NCBI GenBank assembly: GCA_016182545.1
Contig: JACPGG010000016.1
Span: forward strand, 13,225-46,749
Source: Ignavibacteriales bacterium
Lineage (GTDB): Bacteria > Bacteroidota > Ignavibacteria > UBA10030 > UBA8401
Direction: 5' to 3'
Length of the DNA: 33,525 nt
Part shown: positions 24,230 to 33,525 of the stretch, one piece after another
Position numbering within the stretch: position 1 is the first letter of the stretch
Layout of the letters: every line of letters starts with the position of its first letter
The notes under the pieces: generated by a model
The model's input: only the letters and a program-made list of their open reading frames with translations
Told to the model about the DNA's origin: nothing
Databases searched by the model: none
Program-made: the position numbers and the translations under genes

Positions 24230-24283
24230 ACAAGAGTGAACGGTCTGATATCGTCAGGAGTATTTGGTGCACCGTATTAACGG

Positions 24284-24312
24284 TTGCCGATGAAACGATA
24301 TTTGTGTAAATT
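24284..24312 (+). promoter_or_regulatory. Predicted promoter of tRNA-Glu
   Basis: TTGCCG (24284-24289), 17 nt, then TAAATT (24307-24312), with the expected start about 8 nt before the mature tRNA. Confidence 0.5.
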
Positions 24313-24326
24313 AGAAACCAGCAACC

Positions 24327-24398
24327 GGCGCGTTCGTCTAACGGTTAGGACGGAGCCCTCTCAAGGCTTAAATACGGGTTCGATTCCCGTACGCGCTA
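24327..24398 (+). tRNA. tRNA-Glu (anticodon CTC)
   Basis: A 72-nt cloverleaf: acceptor GGCGCGT/ACGCGCT with a G-U first pair and discriminator A, D-stem GTCT/GGAC, anticodon stem GAGCC/GGCTT with loop CTCTCAA (anticodon CTC), and T-arm ACGGG-TTCGATT-CCCGT. The 3' CCA is not encoded. The body resembles the standard bacterial tRNA-Glu. Confidence 0.96.
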
Positions 24399-24402
24399 CT
24401 GC

Positions 24403-24438
24403 AAAAGGTCGAATCATTTTATTCGACCTTTTCTTTTT
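24403..24438 (+). terminator. Rho-independent terminator of tRNA-Glu
   Basis: A perfect 12-bp stem, AAAAGGTCGAAT (24403-24414) with ATTCGACCTTTT (24421-24432), has a 6-nt loop and is followed by CTTTTT. The following 24440-24631 shows only a ribosome binding site for the next gene. Confidence 0.9.
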
Positions 24439-24631
24439 ATCACCGCTTTTTCATTTTCTTCAAAATCTTCCCACTCTTCCTGAAAACAAGAATATGATGT
24501 CCGCTATTGGCTATTTTTGTGGAAAATATCGCTGTTTGCAAGTTTATTTGGTGGTACAGGTTTTGCCCAATACTGTTATGGAATAGAGGCTATCGATTGT
24601 TCACGCACTGACAATTAAAGGGATCAATCCC

Positions 24632-26848
24632 ATGAACGGACCTTTGATACAAAAAACAAACAGAAAATTCTGGCTCTCAATTGTCGTATCAATGAGCCTG
24701 CTAATTGCCGCGGGGGGATATTGGTTTTATGTGGGCGAGGAGGAAGAGATCCGCAGTGAGAAATACAACGAACTCTCTTCCATCGCATTGATCAAAACTG
24801 AACAGATCGCTCACTGGCGCGCAGACCGTTATACTGATGCCCTCTTCCATTCACAAAGTCCCCTCTTTAATCAAGCGGTCGAGAACTTACTACGGAATCC
24901 TTCAAGCAGGACTCTGCGATCGCAGATGATCACCCGGCTATACATTACAAAGAAGAATCATAATTATGAAAACGTAATACTTGTATCGCCGACCGGGACT
25001 GTTATCGTCTCGGTCGATTCTTCAACGACTGAAATCGAAGACGAATCAATGCGCGAAGTAATAAATGCCATCAACAAGAAATCAATTTGCGTTTGCGATT
25101 TTGTATACGATTCCGCAAACGGTTCAATCTATATGGATATCATTGTTCCTCTTGGTACCAATCCGCAACACCCTATAGCAGCAGTTATCCTGCGGATCGA
25201 CCCTGAACATGATCTCTTTCCTCTTATCGAATGGTGGCCGTTAGTGAGTAAATCGAATGAAACATTGATTGTACGCAAAGAGGGCGACAGCGTAGAATTT
25301 CTCAATACAACTCAATTCCAAAAAAAGAACAGATCGCTCTTTCGGGTTTCGTTGTCCGATACAACACTTCCAGCGGTAAAGGCAGTCCTCGGGTACGAAG
25401 GTGAATTTGAAGGTGTAGACTATCGGGGAGTTCCTGTCCTTTCGAGTGTTCATCGCATTCCCGATTCACCGTGGTACCTGATCGCAAAAGTGAACAGTGA
25501 TGAGGTTTTTGAAGAGTTACGTTATCGCGGAACAATGACAATCATATTATTTTCTCTGTTGATCATCGCAGCAGCATCCTCCGTCGGTTTCTTTTTATAC
25601 TACAGGCAGCGAAATTTGTTCAGGGACCGCTACCATGCCGAAGCGGAACTTCGTGAAGCACAGGAAGAATTCCGCACCACATTGTACAGTATCGGCGACG
25701 CAGTGATCACAACAGATGTCCACGGGCGGATCCGTCACATGAATACGATCGCAGAACAATTGACAGGGTGGAAAGAATCCCAGGCGAGCGGTAAACCGGT
25801 GGATGATGTATTCAAGATCCACGATGAAGAAACCGGTGCACCGGCGTTGAATCCCGTTCATCGTGTCTTACGCGAAGGAACCATCGTAGGACTCGCAAAT
25901 CATGCCGTCCTCGTTTCAAAGGATGGTACTCTTCATCCGATCGCAGACAGCGGCGCGCCGATTTTTGATTCGTCGACAAAAAAGGTCATCGGCGTTGTCT
26001 TGGTCTTTAGAGATCAAGAAGAAGAGCGAAATGCGCAGCGGGCACTCCGCGAAAGTGAGGAAAAATTCAAGCAGTTGTTCGAAGCGGAATCCGATGCGAT
26101 TCTCCTTGTCGAAAATTCGACGGGAAGAATTCTTGAGGCAAATGAAGCGGCATGTTTGTTGTACCAATTTTCCCGCGAAGAACTCTTGACCAAGAAGAAC
26201 TCTGATCTCTCTGCTGAACCGGAACTGACCCGGCAAGTAACGCAAACGACAAAACCGGTGAGAGAAAATGTCGTTTTCATACCGTTACGGCACCATCGAA
26301 AAAAAGATGGTACGGTATTTCCAGTTGAAATAACCGGAAGATTTTTCCTCTTGCACAACAAATCGGTCCACATCGCCGCGATCCGCGATATATCGCGACG
26401 GATGAAAGCGGAAGAATCACTCGGCAAGAGTGAATCGTTCCTTCGTGTCTCTCAGCGTTTGGCAAAAATCGGATCATATGAACTCACTCTGGCAACCGGC
26501 AGATGGACAAGTACGGAAACACTCGATGAGATCTTCGGCATTACGGAAACCTATGCCAAAACGGTCGAAGGGTGGCGGCAACTCATCCATCCGGATGACC
26601 GCGATATGATGACGAGATATTTAAATGAAGACGTCATCGGCACGCGCGGTGAATTTTACAAAGAGTATAGGATTATAAGAGTATCGGACGATCCGTGCAA
26701 AACTCTCGGCCTTGAGGGACGCGCCGCCCACAAGTGCACCATCAATATTTGGTTTCGCCATGAGAAACGGTACACCGGTACGGATGATCGGTGTCATTCA
26801 GGACATTACCGAACGCAAGCGGACAGAATTGACCATGAAGCGAAGTGA
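24632..26848 (+). CDS. N-terminal fragment of broken hybrid kinase: sensor domain and PAS 1-3
   Basis: The ATG at 24632 has AAGGGA 8 nt upstream. Two transmembrane helices (about 14-34 and 302-324) bracket an extracytoplasmic sensor of about 265 residues, probably Cache-like ([15 protein letters not shown] and SPWYLIAKV are suggestive). PAS1 (about 345-465, [15 protein letters not shown]), PAS2 (about 470-590, [15 protein letters not shown]) and the start of PAS3 (about 600 on, [18 protein letters not shown]) follow. After EYRIIRVSD (near 26690) the frame no longer reads as PAS; the true continuation ([11 protein letters not shown]) is in the +1 frame from about 26770. The last 50 or so residues are therefore out-of-frame sequence. 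Confidence 0.8.
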   Translation: MNGPLIQKTNRKFWLSIVVSMSLLIAAGGYWFYVGEEEEIRSEKYNELSSIALIKTEQIAHWRADRYTDALFHSQSPLFNQAVENLLRNPSSRTLRSQMITRLYITKKNHNYENVILVSPTGTVIVSVDSSTTEIEDESMREVINAINKKSICVCDFVYDSANGSIYMDIIVPLGTNPQHPIAAVILRIDPEHDLFPLIEWWPLVSKSNETLIVRKEGDSVEFLNTTQFQKKNRSLFRVSLSDTTLPAVKAVLGYEGEFEGVDYRGVPVLSSVHRIPDSPWYLIAKVNSDEVFEELRYRGTMTIILFSLLIIAAASSVGFFLYYRQRNLFRDRYHAEAELREAQEEFRTTLYSIGDAVITTDVHGRIRHMNTIAEQLTGWKESQASGKPVDDVFKIHDEETGAPALNPVHRVLREGTIVGLANHAVLVSKDGTLHPIADSGAPIFDSSTKKVIGVVLVFRDQEEERNAQRALRESEEKFKQLFEAESDAILLVENSTGRILEANEAACLLYQFSREELLTKKNSDLSAEPELTRQVTQTTKPVRENVVFIPLRHHRKKDGTVFPVEITGRFFLLHNKSVHIAAIRDISRRMKAEESLGKSESFLRVSQRLAKIGSYELTLATGRWTSTETLDEIFGITETYAKTVEGWRQLIHPDDRDMMTRYLNEDVIGTRGEFYKEYRIIRVSDDPCKTLGLEGRAAHKCTINIWFRHEKRYTGTDDRCHSGHYRTQADRIDHEAK

Positions 26849-29036
26849 AGAAAGTTACCGCGGATTGTTCAACAGCGTCAAGGATGCGATCTATATTCAA
26901 GACACCGACGGGAAATTCCTTGATGTCAACGAGGGGGCAGTCGAGATGTACGGTTATCCCAGAGACATGTTTATCGGGAGAACTCCGGAATTCCTTAGTG
27001 CGCCGGACAAAAATAATCTCGACCGGATTGCAGGTTTGATCCGAAAAGCGTTTGACGGTATTCCGCAGCAGTTTGAATTTTGGGGCAAGCGCGCCAACGG
27101 CGAAATTTTTCCAAAGGAAGTGCGATTGTACAAAGGGTCTTACTTCGGCGAAGACGCCGTTATTGCCGTTGCCCAGGATATTTCCAATCGCAAGAATGCG
27201 GATGAAATCCTGCGAGCAAGCGAAGAACGATACAGGAAACTGATCGACACCTCCCCCGATGCCATTGCGATCACCGACATGAATGGCAACGTCTTGTTCA
27301 TGTCCGGCAAATCGATCGAACTCTTCGGCGGCTCCAACGATAAATCATACATCGGAAACAATGTCCTGCAATGGATCGCGCCGCAGCACAGGGAAAAAGC
27401 GCTCAAAGGCATCGGCGATATCTTTCGTGGGATCGCAAACCCTGATAACCAGTACAGACTGGTGCGCGAAGACGGTTCGGAATTCTTCGGTGAAATCAAT
27501 GCTGCCCCGCTGCTGGATGCTGCTGGTAAACCGGAAGGAATGGTGGCGCTGATCAGAGACATCACATACAGAAAACAGTCGGAAGAATTCCTCCGAAAAT
27601 TTTCGCTGGTGGTAGATCAGAGTCCTGCGTCGGTGGTGATCACGGATAAGAACGGTGTGATTGAGTACGTGAATAAAAAATTTACTGCCGTAACCGGGTA
27701 CACCCACGGGGATGCGATCGGTCAAAATCCAAGAATCCTGCAATCGGGATTTACTCCGCGGGAAGTGTACAAAGAAATGTGGGACAATCTTTCTAAAGGA
27801 CACGAATGGCGGGGGGAACTGCTGAACAAGAAAAAGAACGGCGATCTCTTCTGGGAAGATGTCGAGATCACGCCGTTGATCGATGAAAGCGGTGCAACGG
27901 TGAATTACGTCGCACTGAAAGAAGACATAACGACCAAAAAAATCTCTACGGAAGCGTTGGAACGGCGGGAAGCGCTGGAGAAAGAACTTGTCAATCTCTC
28001 GACGAGCTTTGTCAACCTCCAGCAATCGAATTATAATTCCGTTTTTAATTTTGTATTGGAGCGGGTCGGAAAATTCACACATGCAGACCGCGCCTACATT
28101 TTCCGCTACGACGAGAAGCATCATACAATGTCAAACACGCACGAATGGGTCGCCGACGGTATTTCTGCAGAGATAGAGAATTCACAGAACCTTTCCATCG
28201 CAGACCTTCCGAAGTGGATGGATTTGATGAACAGACATGAAAACATCCATGTTCCGTCTGTTGAACAATTGCCGGATTCCTGGAGCGCCGAGAAAAAGAT
28301 CTTCGGCGAGCAGCAGATAAAATCGCTCGTTGCGGTACCGCTTCTGTACTCAAGCCAGTTGCTGGGATTCATCGGATTCGATTCGGTCAAGACACTGCGT
28401 ACATGGGAGAATGAGGAGATCAGGCTCCTTCATATCCTTGCCGATCTTTTTGCAGGAACGATCAAACGGTTGAGAACCGAGGAAGAAAAGGAAAACCTGG
28501 AACAGCAGGTGCGCCAGATACAGAAACTGGAAAGTATCGGCACGCTGGCAAGCGGCATCGCGCATGATTTCAACAACATTCTCGGCATCATCATGGCACA
28601 CGTCTCTGTTCTCGAGCGCCTGAAAAATGATGACGGAAAATTTTCGAACAGCACCGAGACGATCCTGCGGACCATCAACCGCGGCGCCGCGCTGGTAAAA
28701 CAGATTTTAACATTCGCGCGGAAAACGAGCACCAATCTCGAATACGTGAACGTCAATAAAGCAATCACCGAAATCCAGAAGATGCTTTCCGAAACGTTCC
28801 CGAAATCGATCTCCCTGTCGCTGAAACTGGAAAAAGCGATCCCCATACTGATGGTCGATGGAACTCAATTCAATCAATCGATACTCAATCTGTGTGTCAA
28901 TGCGAAAGATGCGATGAACGATCACGGTTCGCTTGTCATCTCTACCCGGCTGGGGAAAAAATATTTGAACCGTTCTTCACAACAAAGGAGAAGGGAAAAG
29001 GAACCGGACTCGGATTATCGGTCGTGTTCGGAGTGA
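26712..29036 (+). CDS. Middle fragment of broken hybrid kinase: PAS 4-6, GAF and HisKA
   Basis: There is no true start here; meaningful sequence begins at [18 protein letters not shown] (end of PAS3). PAS4 (about 43-165), PAS5 (168-290) and PAS6 (292-412) each end in a DIS/DIT motif. GAF spans about 425-595. HisKA carries [12 protein letters not shown] with the phospho-acceptor His618 (codon 28563-28565), of the HDFNN subtype typically paired with a C-terminal receiver. The ATPase N box is [11 protein letters not shown]. After LVISTRL (about 28950) the frame leaves the domain and runs to an unrelated stop at 29036, so the ATPase is incomplete in this fragment. Confidence 0.8.
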   Translation: MRDAPPTSAPSIFGFAMRNGTPVRMIGVIQDITERKRTELTMKRSEESYRGLFNSVKDAIYIQDTDGKFLDVNEGAVEMYGYPRDMFIGRTPEFLSAPDKNNLDRIAGLIRKAFDGIPQQFEFWGKRANGEIFPKEVRLYKGSYFGEDAVIAVAQDISNRKNADEILRASEERYRKLIDTSPDAIAITDMNGNVLFMSGKSIELFGGSNDKSYIGNNVLQWIAPQHREKALKGIGDIFRGIANPDNQYRLVREDGSEFFGEINAAPLLDAAGKPEGMVALIRDITYRKQSEEFLRKFSLVVDQSPASVVITDKNGVIEYVNKKFTAVTGYTHGDAIGQNPRILQSGFTPREVYKEMWDNLSKGHEWRGELLNKKKNGDLFWEDVEITPLIDESGATVNYVALKEDITTKKISTEALERREALEKELVNLSTSFVNLQQSNYNSVFNFVLERVGKFTHADRAYIFRYDEKHHTMSNTHEWVADGISAEIENSQNLSIADLPKWMDLMNRHENIHVPSVEQLPDSWSAEKKIFGEQQIKSLVAVPLLYSSQLLGFIGFDSVKTLRTWENEEIRLLHILADLFAGTIKRLRTEEEKENLEQQVRQIQKLESIGTLASGIAHDFNNILGIIMAHVSVLERLKNDDGKFSNSTETILRTINRGAALVKQILTFARKTSTNLEYVNVNKAITEIQKMLSETFPKSISLSLKLEKAIPILMVDGTQFNQSILNLCVNAKDAMNDHGSLVISTRLGKKYLNRSSQQRRREKEPDSDYRSCSE

Positions 29037-29551
29037 TGCAAAACCATAGCGGGTTTGTCGATGTGGAGAGCGAATCGGGCAAAGGATCCACTTTCACATT
29101 ATACTATCCTCTTCCGATCGGTGTTACGCATCAAGTGGACACGGCGGTAAAATTTCAAGGGGAGGTTCGCGGCGGGACCGAGACCATCCTTTTTGTCGAA
29201 GATGAAGAAATGCTGACAGAGGTGGCCGTTATGATGTTGAAGCAAAACGGTTATACAGTGATTACGGCAAAAAACGGAGAAGAAGGGTACGAACGTTATG
29301 CGAAGAACCGTGACACGATCGACCTCATCATCAGCGACGTCGGCATGCCGATCATGTCGGGTGAAAAAATGTATGAACTCATCAAACGGCTTGCGCCGTC
29401 GGTCAAGATCATCTTTGCAACAGGGTACATAGAACCATCAGTAAAAGACCAGCTGCTGAAAAAGGGTGCGGAACAATTTATCCAAAAGCCGTACGAGGCG
29501 CCGGAGTTCTTACGAAAAGTGAGGGATGTGCTGGATAAAGAAAGGAATTGA
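28892..29551 (+). CDS. C-terminal fragment of broken hybrid kinase: end of ATPase domain and receiver
   Basis: Real homology starts at [15 protein letters not shown] (F box, from about 28952) and [11 protein letters not shown] (G2 box); the first 20 residues are an out-of-frame reading of the preceding domain. A receiver follows with acidic pocket VEDEE (Asp104), phospho-acceptor Asp149 (ISDVGMP), Thr177 (ATGY) and Lys199 (QKPY), all intact. Joining it to the middle fragment by a -1 slip on the A6 run at about 28956-28961 would give TRLGKKIFEPFF but would still lack the G1 box. It ends 17 nt from the convergent phosphatase gene. If translated alone, the receiver might still be stable. Confidence 0.75.
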   Translation: MCQCERCDERSRFACHLYPAGEKIFEPFFTTKEKGKGTGLGLSVVFGVMQNHSGFVDVESESGKGSTFTLYYPLPIGVTHQVDTAVKFQGEVRGGTETILFVEDEEMLTEVAVMMLKQNGYTVITAKNGEEGYERYAKNRDTIDLIISDVGMPIMSGEKMYELIKRLAPSVKIIFATGYIEPSVKDQLLKKGAEQFIQKPYEAPEFLRKVRDVLDKERN

Positions 29552-29568
29552 ATGAAGAGTAGGACGGA

Positions 29569-32358
29569 CTACTGCACCTTTACCACAACCACCGTTTGGT
29601 CGTCATACTGCGTATAATCGCCGACAAAATTCTCGATCGATTGCAGTATCATCTCCTGAATTTCATTCGCCGAGCGGTGGACATTCGAGACGAGCACCTC
29701 ATGCAGCCGCTCATCGCCGTAATCTCCCGATGAGTTGCGCGCATCGGTAACACCGTCGGTGGCAAAGAGAAAGACATCTCCCGATCCGTAGCCGATCTTT
29801 TTCTCTTCCATTTCATCGACGAACACGCCGGCATCGTTCAATCCGAGCCCCAATCCTTTCGGGATCACTTTGTGGACTGTTTTTCGTTTGGCATCATAGT
29901 GCCATAACGGCAAATGCCCGGCACGGGCAACAACCATCGAATTATTTTTGTTATCGAATTCGGCGCCGAGCACCGTTACGAACGACCGTTTTTCCAGGTC
30001 CTGGCAGAGCAACTTATTCGCCCGCGTAAACAGATCGCGCGGGGAGAGATCGAACCCATGCAGCGAGCGGAGAATTCCCTGCACTTTGGACATATAGAGC
30101 GCCGCCGATGTTCCTTTTCCGCTGAAATCGCCGATCACAATCGTCAATTTTGCGTTTTCGTTCTGTAAATAGTCGTAAAAATCGCCGCCGACCTCCATTG
30201 CAGGAATGGATGTTCCGGCGATATCGAGTCCCACTATGTTCGGTGTCGACTGCGGCAGCGAGTCCAGTTGAATGCGGCGGGCAATATCAAGCTCGTGTTT
30301 CATCCTCTCCTTTTCCGCCAGCTCCTCGTACAAAAATGCGTTCTCGATTGCCACCGACGCCTGCTTCGCAGCGGTCGACAGGAATGAAAGATCTTCCTGC
30401 TGGAATGTCGTTTCCGCCTGTTTCTCACCCACAAGGATCGCACCGATCAACCTCTCTTTCGACCTGATCGGAATAAGGTACTGGAAGCCCTCCCGATGAA
30501 ACTCTTCTTTGATCTGCGGCGGAAGGTACTGGATGCGGATCTCGTTGTGGAATTGTTTGATCGCGGGGATGAGTACCGACTCGTGACTGACGCAGAAGTT
30601 CTTCCATTGTTCGCCGTTAAATCCGAACGCAGCCTCGCACGTGCAGCAGCTTTCGTCTCGAAAGAAGACGACGCCAGCGAGCTTCAACCGCATCAGTTCG
30701 CTTAATTTTTGTACGAATCGTTTCGAGAGGTCTTCCATCGACAACGTGGTTGCAAGGATCTCCCCGAGGTCCTGCTGTGCTTTCCTGTAATCGTACTGCA
30801 TGCGGAAATATTTCTTGTCGATGAAGCGCTGTCCGGTCAATCTCACTTTCATGAAAACGAACGTTACGCCGATCGCAAGCAGCATCAGCAGCACACGTTC
30901 CGACGAGACACGCTCCGATGCCAATTCCGGAGAATCGCTGACTTCAATCGATGCACCGGTGAAGACGATGTTCGTGTTCGGAAAATCGATCTGCGGAAGC
31001 ATGAAAAAGATCCATACCAACAGGTAAAAGACAATGATCGACCAGACCGCCGTTAACAGACTGTATTGTGTATTGCGGCGGACCCTGAATTTGATATCGA
31101 GCAGACGGTACCTGCCGATGGTGTACAGATACGACAATGGGATCACCAGCAGCAGTATCCCGTAGAATCCAGACCCAAAGATGCCCAGCTGATTTTGAAA
31201 AAAGATAAGAGTCACAATACTGACCGCACCGACCGTGGCTGACGACCATTGGATCACTTTGTTGAGACGGCGGTATTCATCCGATGCAAATTTTCTGTGC
31301 TTGAGGAGGATATACAATCCGAACAGCGGCAATATCAAGAAGGGGTACGGATTATTAAGCCAGAGAGAGAGAGCCGCGGAAATTGCCGATGAAGTATAAT
31401 ATCCCCGTACAATCCATTTTCTCGACGTGAGTTCCGGTCGCTCGATGGGGAAATAATGGAATGCATGGAAGAGAAATGCAATTCCGATCACATATCCGCC
31501 CCCCATCAGAATATCACGGGAGATCGTGAATATATTCGGTATAAAATCTCGCCGTACGGCAACTACCGTCATAAAATATCCGATCCACAGAAAACCGAGA
31601 CCGATCAATCGTGCGCCAAGGATATTGGGACGCGAAAACGCAATAAAAAATCCGATTGCCATAAAAACGAATCCGCTCAAGCAAAAGATCAGAATCGAAA
31701 TCGGTATACCGAACGTTGCAAGAACAAGATTCACTTCCATGATCCTGTTATTCCGCAGGATGTCGTACTTTAATGATTTGCCGATCTGCCCGAGACGCAT
31801 GATCCTGTCCGCATCGACCGCACTATTGAACTCTTCGTTATTGATACGAATAATGAGGTCGCCTACTTTTAGTCCCGCACGATCAGAAGCGCCTCCCTGC
31901 GTCACATCGGCAATGAAGACGTACTTGGGAAGGAGCGCAAAGAGATCTTGCGTTATCTTCGAACGATCCAGTTTGAATGTCAATTCGTAATTGAGGGAGG
32001 GCCGCAGCACTTCGATCCGTACCTCGTTCGACGGGCTGTCGTAGATCGATTCGTACGCATCTTTGATCGTATTGATATCTCCGCCATTGATCGTCAAGAT
32101 CAGATCGCCTGTCATCAACGAATCAAAATATGTTTGCACGGACTGCGGCTGTGTACCGATGGAAGGGCGCTTCCCGATGATTTCGCCGTAAAAATTCTTT
32201 GCCGCCATCAATTTTGCATCCACATCGCGGAAAATATTCTCGTCGGTGGGAAGACTGATAAAGCGGTAAAATGTAATCCAGGAAAAGATGAACAGCACCG
32301 CTGCAAACAATGCGATCAGCGTTCGGTACACCTGTATGTGACGCAGATTGAAGATCAT
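29569..32358 (-). CDS. Membrane PDZ-GAF-PP2C (RsbU/SpoIIE-type) serine phosphatase
   Basis: The 929-residue protein has an N-terminal transmembrane helix (about 10-31), two PDZ-like domains outside the cytosol (about 65-130 and 145-210; GDLILTINGGD and AGLKVGDLIIRINNEE), about eight or nine membrane helices (215-510), a GAF domain (about 530-675) and a C-terminal PP2C/SpoIIE phosphatase (about 695-929). Metal-binding motifs GGDFYDY (724-730), GDFSGKGTSAALYMS (743-757), ATDGVTDARN (866-875) and DDQTVVV are intact. Such proteins dephosphorylate anti-sigma-factor antagonists in partner-switching pathways; none is in the window. The GAF domain contains CCTC (571-574), which may be redox- or metal-sensitive (speculative). 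ATG at 32358 is the only sensible start. Confidence 0.9.
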   Translation of the reverse strand: MIFNLRHIQVYRTLIALFAAVLFIFSWITFYRFISLPTDENIFRDVDAKLMAAKNFYGEIIGKRPSIGTQPQSVQTYFDSLMTGDLILTINGGDINTIKDAYESIYDSPSNEVRIEVLRPSLNYELTFKLDRSKITQDLFALLPKYVFIADVTQGGASDRAGLKVGDLIIRINNEEFNSAVDADRIMRLGQIGKSLKYDILRNNRIMEVNLVLATFGIPISILIFCLSGFVFMAIGFFIAFSRPNILGARLIGLGFLWIGYFMTVVAVRRDFIPNIFTISRDILMGGGYVIGIAFLFHAFHYFPIERPELTSRKWIVRGYYTSSAISAALSLWLNNPYPFLILPLFGLYILLKHRKFASDEYRRLNKVIQWSSATVGAVSIVTLIFFQNQLGIFGSGFYGILLLVIPLSYLYTIGRYRLLDIKFRVRRNTQYSLLTAVWSIIVFYLLVWIFFMLPQIDFPNTNIVFTGASIEVSDSPELASERVSSERVLLMLLAIGVTFVFMKVRLTGQRFIDKKYFRMQYDYRKAQQDLGEILATTLSMEDLSKRFVQKLSELMRLKLAGVVFFRDESCCTCEAAFGFNGEQWKNFCVSHESVLIPAIKQFHNEIRIQYLPPQIKEEFHREGFQYLIPIRSKERLIGAILVGEKQAETTFQQEDLSFLSTAAKQASVAIENAFLYEELAEKERMKHELDIARRIQLDSLPQSTPNIVGLDIAGTSIPAMEVGGDFYDYLQNENAKLTIVIGDFSGKGTSAALYMSKVQGILRSLHGFDLSPRDLFTRANKLLCQDLEKRSFVTVLGAEFDNKNNSMVVARAGHLPLWHYDAKRKTVHKVIPKGLGLGLNDAGVFVDEMEEKKIGYGSGDVFLFATDGVTDARNSSGDYGDERLHEVLVSNVHRSANEIQEMILQSIENFVGDYTQYDDQTVVVVKVQ

Positions 32359-32435
32359 GAAAAGTTCTCGTGCGAAGGTCGTAGTATTCTTACGACGTAT
32401 AATTGCGTTAGTTACGAGACCAAACTATAAAGTTT

Positions 32436-32465
32436 TTGGCTAAAAATAAACTCCTCCTTTACAAT
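32436..32465 (+). promoter_or_regulatory. Candidate promoter of the exported protein gene
   Basis: TTGGCT (32436-32441), 18 nt, then TACAAT (32460-32465). The start would be near 32472, a 43-nt leader with CGGAG before the ATG at 32515. Confidence 0.4.
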
Positions 32466-32514
32466 CTACTGTGAATTCTGTATTTTCCTGAGGGAATTAA
32501 TCGGAGTAAATACC

Positions 32515-33084
32515 ATGAAAAAACGCATTACGCTCATTACTGTATTCATTGCAATTGCATTTTCCCTTACGCCGTCCCAGGATGCGGATTATTATGAAAT
32601 TCAGGAACATGGTCCCGGGCGCTGGTTAACCTTCACTACTCAGCTCAGCGTACAGCACAAATTGACCACGCCGGGCATTCTTGAATACGGGTTGGTATTC
32701 AATCCGGATTTTGAAATACGCCAGGGAAGGGATCCGTTGTTTGTCTTTAAGTTTGAAGAGGAAGGGACGTTCAACCCTGCACTGAAACCACAACTGCCCG
32801 CGAACACTCATATGCAATTCATCGTAGACGGGAAACCGACCGCGGAACTTGCCGTCAAGAAGACATCATTCAGGAACGAGAACGATCTTCGGCATGTACT
32901 GAAATTTTATGTTGTCGCAAACAGGCAGATCGTGGAAAATATGATCGCCGCCCGTTCGGTGCGCGGACTGTTGTACTACCGCCAACTGCAGGGAACCGAT
33001 GTGCAAAAAAACGATGTGAAGTCGTTCACGCTGGATCCGAAATCGATCCGTACACTTGCACGGTTGATGTCGATAGCGCGATAA
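32515..33084 (+). CDS. Unrecognised exported protein
   Basis: The 189-residue protein has a signal peptide (residues 1-21; LTPS|Q is the likely cleavage) and CGGAG 8-9 nt upstream of the ATG. The mature part mixes beta-rich stretches (RWLTFTTQLSVQ, GILEYGLVFNP, FVFKFEEEG) with a helical C-terminus and has no cysteines or catalytic motif I recognise. Segments such as THMQFIVDGKPTAELAVKKTSF suggest a beta-sandwich. It stands alone, divergent from the phosphatase gene and converging on the next gene 3 nt after its stop. Periplasmic location is predicted; function unknown. Confidence 0.75.
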   Translation: MKKRITLITVFIAIAFSLTPSQDADYYEIQEHGPGRWLTFTTQLSVQHKLTTPGILEYGLVFNPDFEIRQGRDPLFVFKFEEEGTFNPALKPQLPANTHMQFIVDGKPTAELAVKKTSFRNENDLRHVLKFYVVANRQIVENMIAARSVRGLLYYRQLQGTDVQKNDVKSFTLDPKSIRTLARLMSIAR

Positions 33085-33087
33085 ACG

Positions 33088-33525
33088 TCACTCGTTTGTC
33101 GTCTGAAGATCGATGATCTGCCGGATTTTTTGTTCGTATTCCTGCGCAACAATATTCGCCGGCTCGAAGTGATAGATGCGCCGCACTTCCTCCAGCGCCC
33201 TTTTATATTCCTTCTTTTCCAACATCTCATCGGTCCGTTGAAAATAGAGATTCTTCATTTTTTCCTGTTCCAGCGTCTGCTGGTCGGGCGCAACATATTG
33301 TTCGTTCCGTTTGATCGTCCGCCGGTCGTTGTCAACCAGCGCACGCTCGACGAATACACTGATCAATTGACGGATATCTGCAGGACGGTCGCTCGGTGAA
33401 CCTCCCGGCGGAGAAATCGAAATGAGATGTTCAAGGGCGGAGACATAGAGATTGTGCAGGTCGATGATCTTTGCTTCGCGGATGATACGCAATGCATCAG
33501 CGTAGGAGTTCTGGAGGATTTTTTG
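33088..33525 (-). CDS. C-terminal part of unrecognised helical (TPR-like) protein, cut by window edge
   Basis: The frame is open from the right edge of the window (starting QKILQNSYADALRIIREAK) to the stop at 33088, giving 145 visible residues, so the start lies outside. A TTG at 33492 is in frame but has no reason to be the start. The sequence is almost entirely charged helix; ALEEVRRIYHFEPANIVAQEYEQKI near the end resembles one TPR-type helical pair. The Asp/Glu/Arg-rich composition and lack of signal suggest a cytosolic helical-repeat domain attached to something upstream. I cannot assign a function. Confidence 0.65.
   Translation of the reverse strand, partial: QKILQNSYADALRIIREAKIIDLHNLYVSALEHLISISPPGGSPSDRPADIRQLISVFVERALVDNDRRTIKRNEQYVAPDQQTLEQEKMKNLYFQRTDEMLEKKEYKRALEEVRRIYHFEPANIVAQEYEQKIRQIIDLQTTNE

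Larger units (their letters stand above)
24632..29551 (+). pseudogene. Multi-PAS hybrid histidine kinase, broken by two frame changes and an internal deletion
   Basis: The three fragments described separately read as one gene: TM - extracytoplasmic sensor - TM - six PAS - GAF - HisKA - HATPase - receiver. The frame shifts once inside the third PAS domain (about 26690-26770) and once inside the ATPase domain (about 28950-28965). At the second site about 38-40 expected residues, including the ATP-lid G1 box (DxGxG), are missing, so restoring the frame alone would not restore kinase activity. Either the gene is decaying or the assembly is damaged here. Confidence 0.75.

Noticed and set aside
27345-28124. 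259-codon minus-strand open frame
   Set aside because: It is antisense to clear PAS and GAF domains of the broken kinase.
28956-28962. Programmed -1 frameshift on the A6 run of the hybrid kinase
   Set aside because: The joined product would still lack the ATPase G1 box, so a lesion or assembly fault is simpler.

Overview
The window looks like part of the chromosome of a Gram-negative bacterium of the Bacteroidota/Chlorobi/Ignavibacteria (FCB) group. The evidence is indirect. Exported proteins carry Gln right after the predicted signal-peptidase site (five of five), as the Bacteroidetes 'Q-rule' describes. The gene set includes a type 2 IPP isomerase, a bifunctional phosphoglucose/phosphomannose isomerase, EI and HPr without visible EII proteins, many PAS/GAF hybrid kinases, and outer-membrane beta-barrels. 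I cannot name a species.

Layout. 1-2676 (-): a periplasmic metallopeptidase / beta-propeller / Omp85-like barrel gene, cut by one in-frame TAG and running off the left edge. 2892-8208 (-): sugar-phosphate isomerase, then a compact fni - prenyl synthase - ptsH - ptsI operon. 8298-8816 (-): a VUT/YhhQ-type transporter. 8916-9031: tRNA-Pro(TGG) with terminator. 9231-10955 (+): an acyl-CoA synthetase. 11075-14216 (-): a Spy/CpxP-like small protein and a PAS-GAF hybrid histidine kinase with two receivers. 14345-15003 (-): an atypical GroES-like protein with an 88-residue orphan, divergent from a membrane protein (15104-16078, +).

16110-24133 (-) is the most interesting block. In transcription order it encodes a predicted di-haem b-type membrane cytochrome, a membrane-anchored TPR protein, a 20-haem c-type cytochrome, a 25-haem c-type cytochrome built of seven 73-residue three-haem repeats, an outer-membrane beta-barrel, and (after a hairpin) a membrane-anchored flavoprotein with two Fe-S motifs. 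The first five genes are joined by overlaps or gaps of 10 nt or less. The set has all parts expected of a quinol-to-outside electron conduit of porin-cytochrome type (inner-membrane cytochrome, periplasmic haem wire, outer-membrane porin). The protein architecture does not match the textbook MtrCAB or Geobacter OmbB-OmaB-OmcB sets I know.

24327-24438 is tRNA-Glu(CTC) with promoter and terminator. 24632-29551 (+) is a multi-PAS hybrid histidine kinase broken into three reading frames and lacking the central part of its ATPase domain, so probably a pseudogene or an assembly-damaged gene. 29569-32358 (-) is a PDZ-membrane-GAF-PP2C (RsbU-like) phosphatase. 32515-33084 (+) and 33088-33525 (-, cut by the right edge) are unrecognised proteins.

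Intergenic spaces carry several palindromic dispersed repeats, most ending in GTCATT...AATGAC. Some gene starts have sigma70-like boxes so close that the mRNA would be nearly leaderless. No CRISPR array, IS element or prophage was seen.
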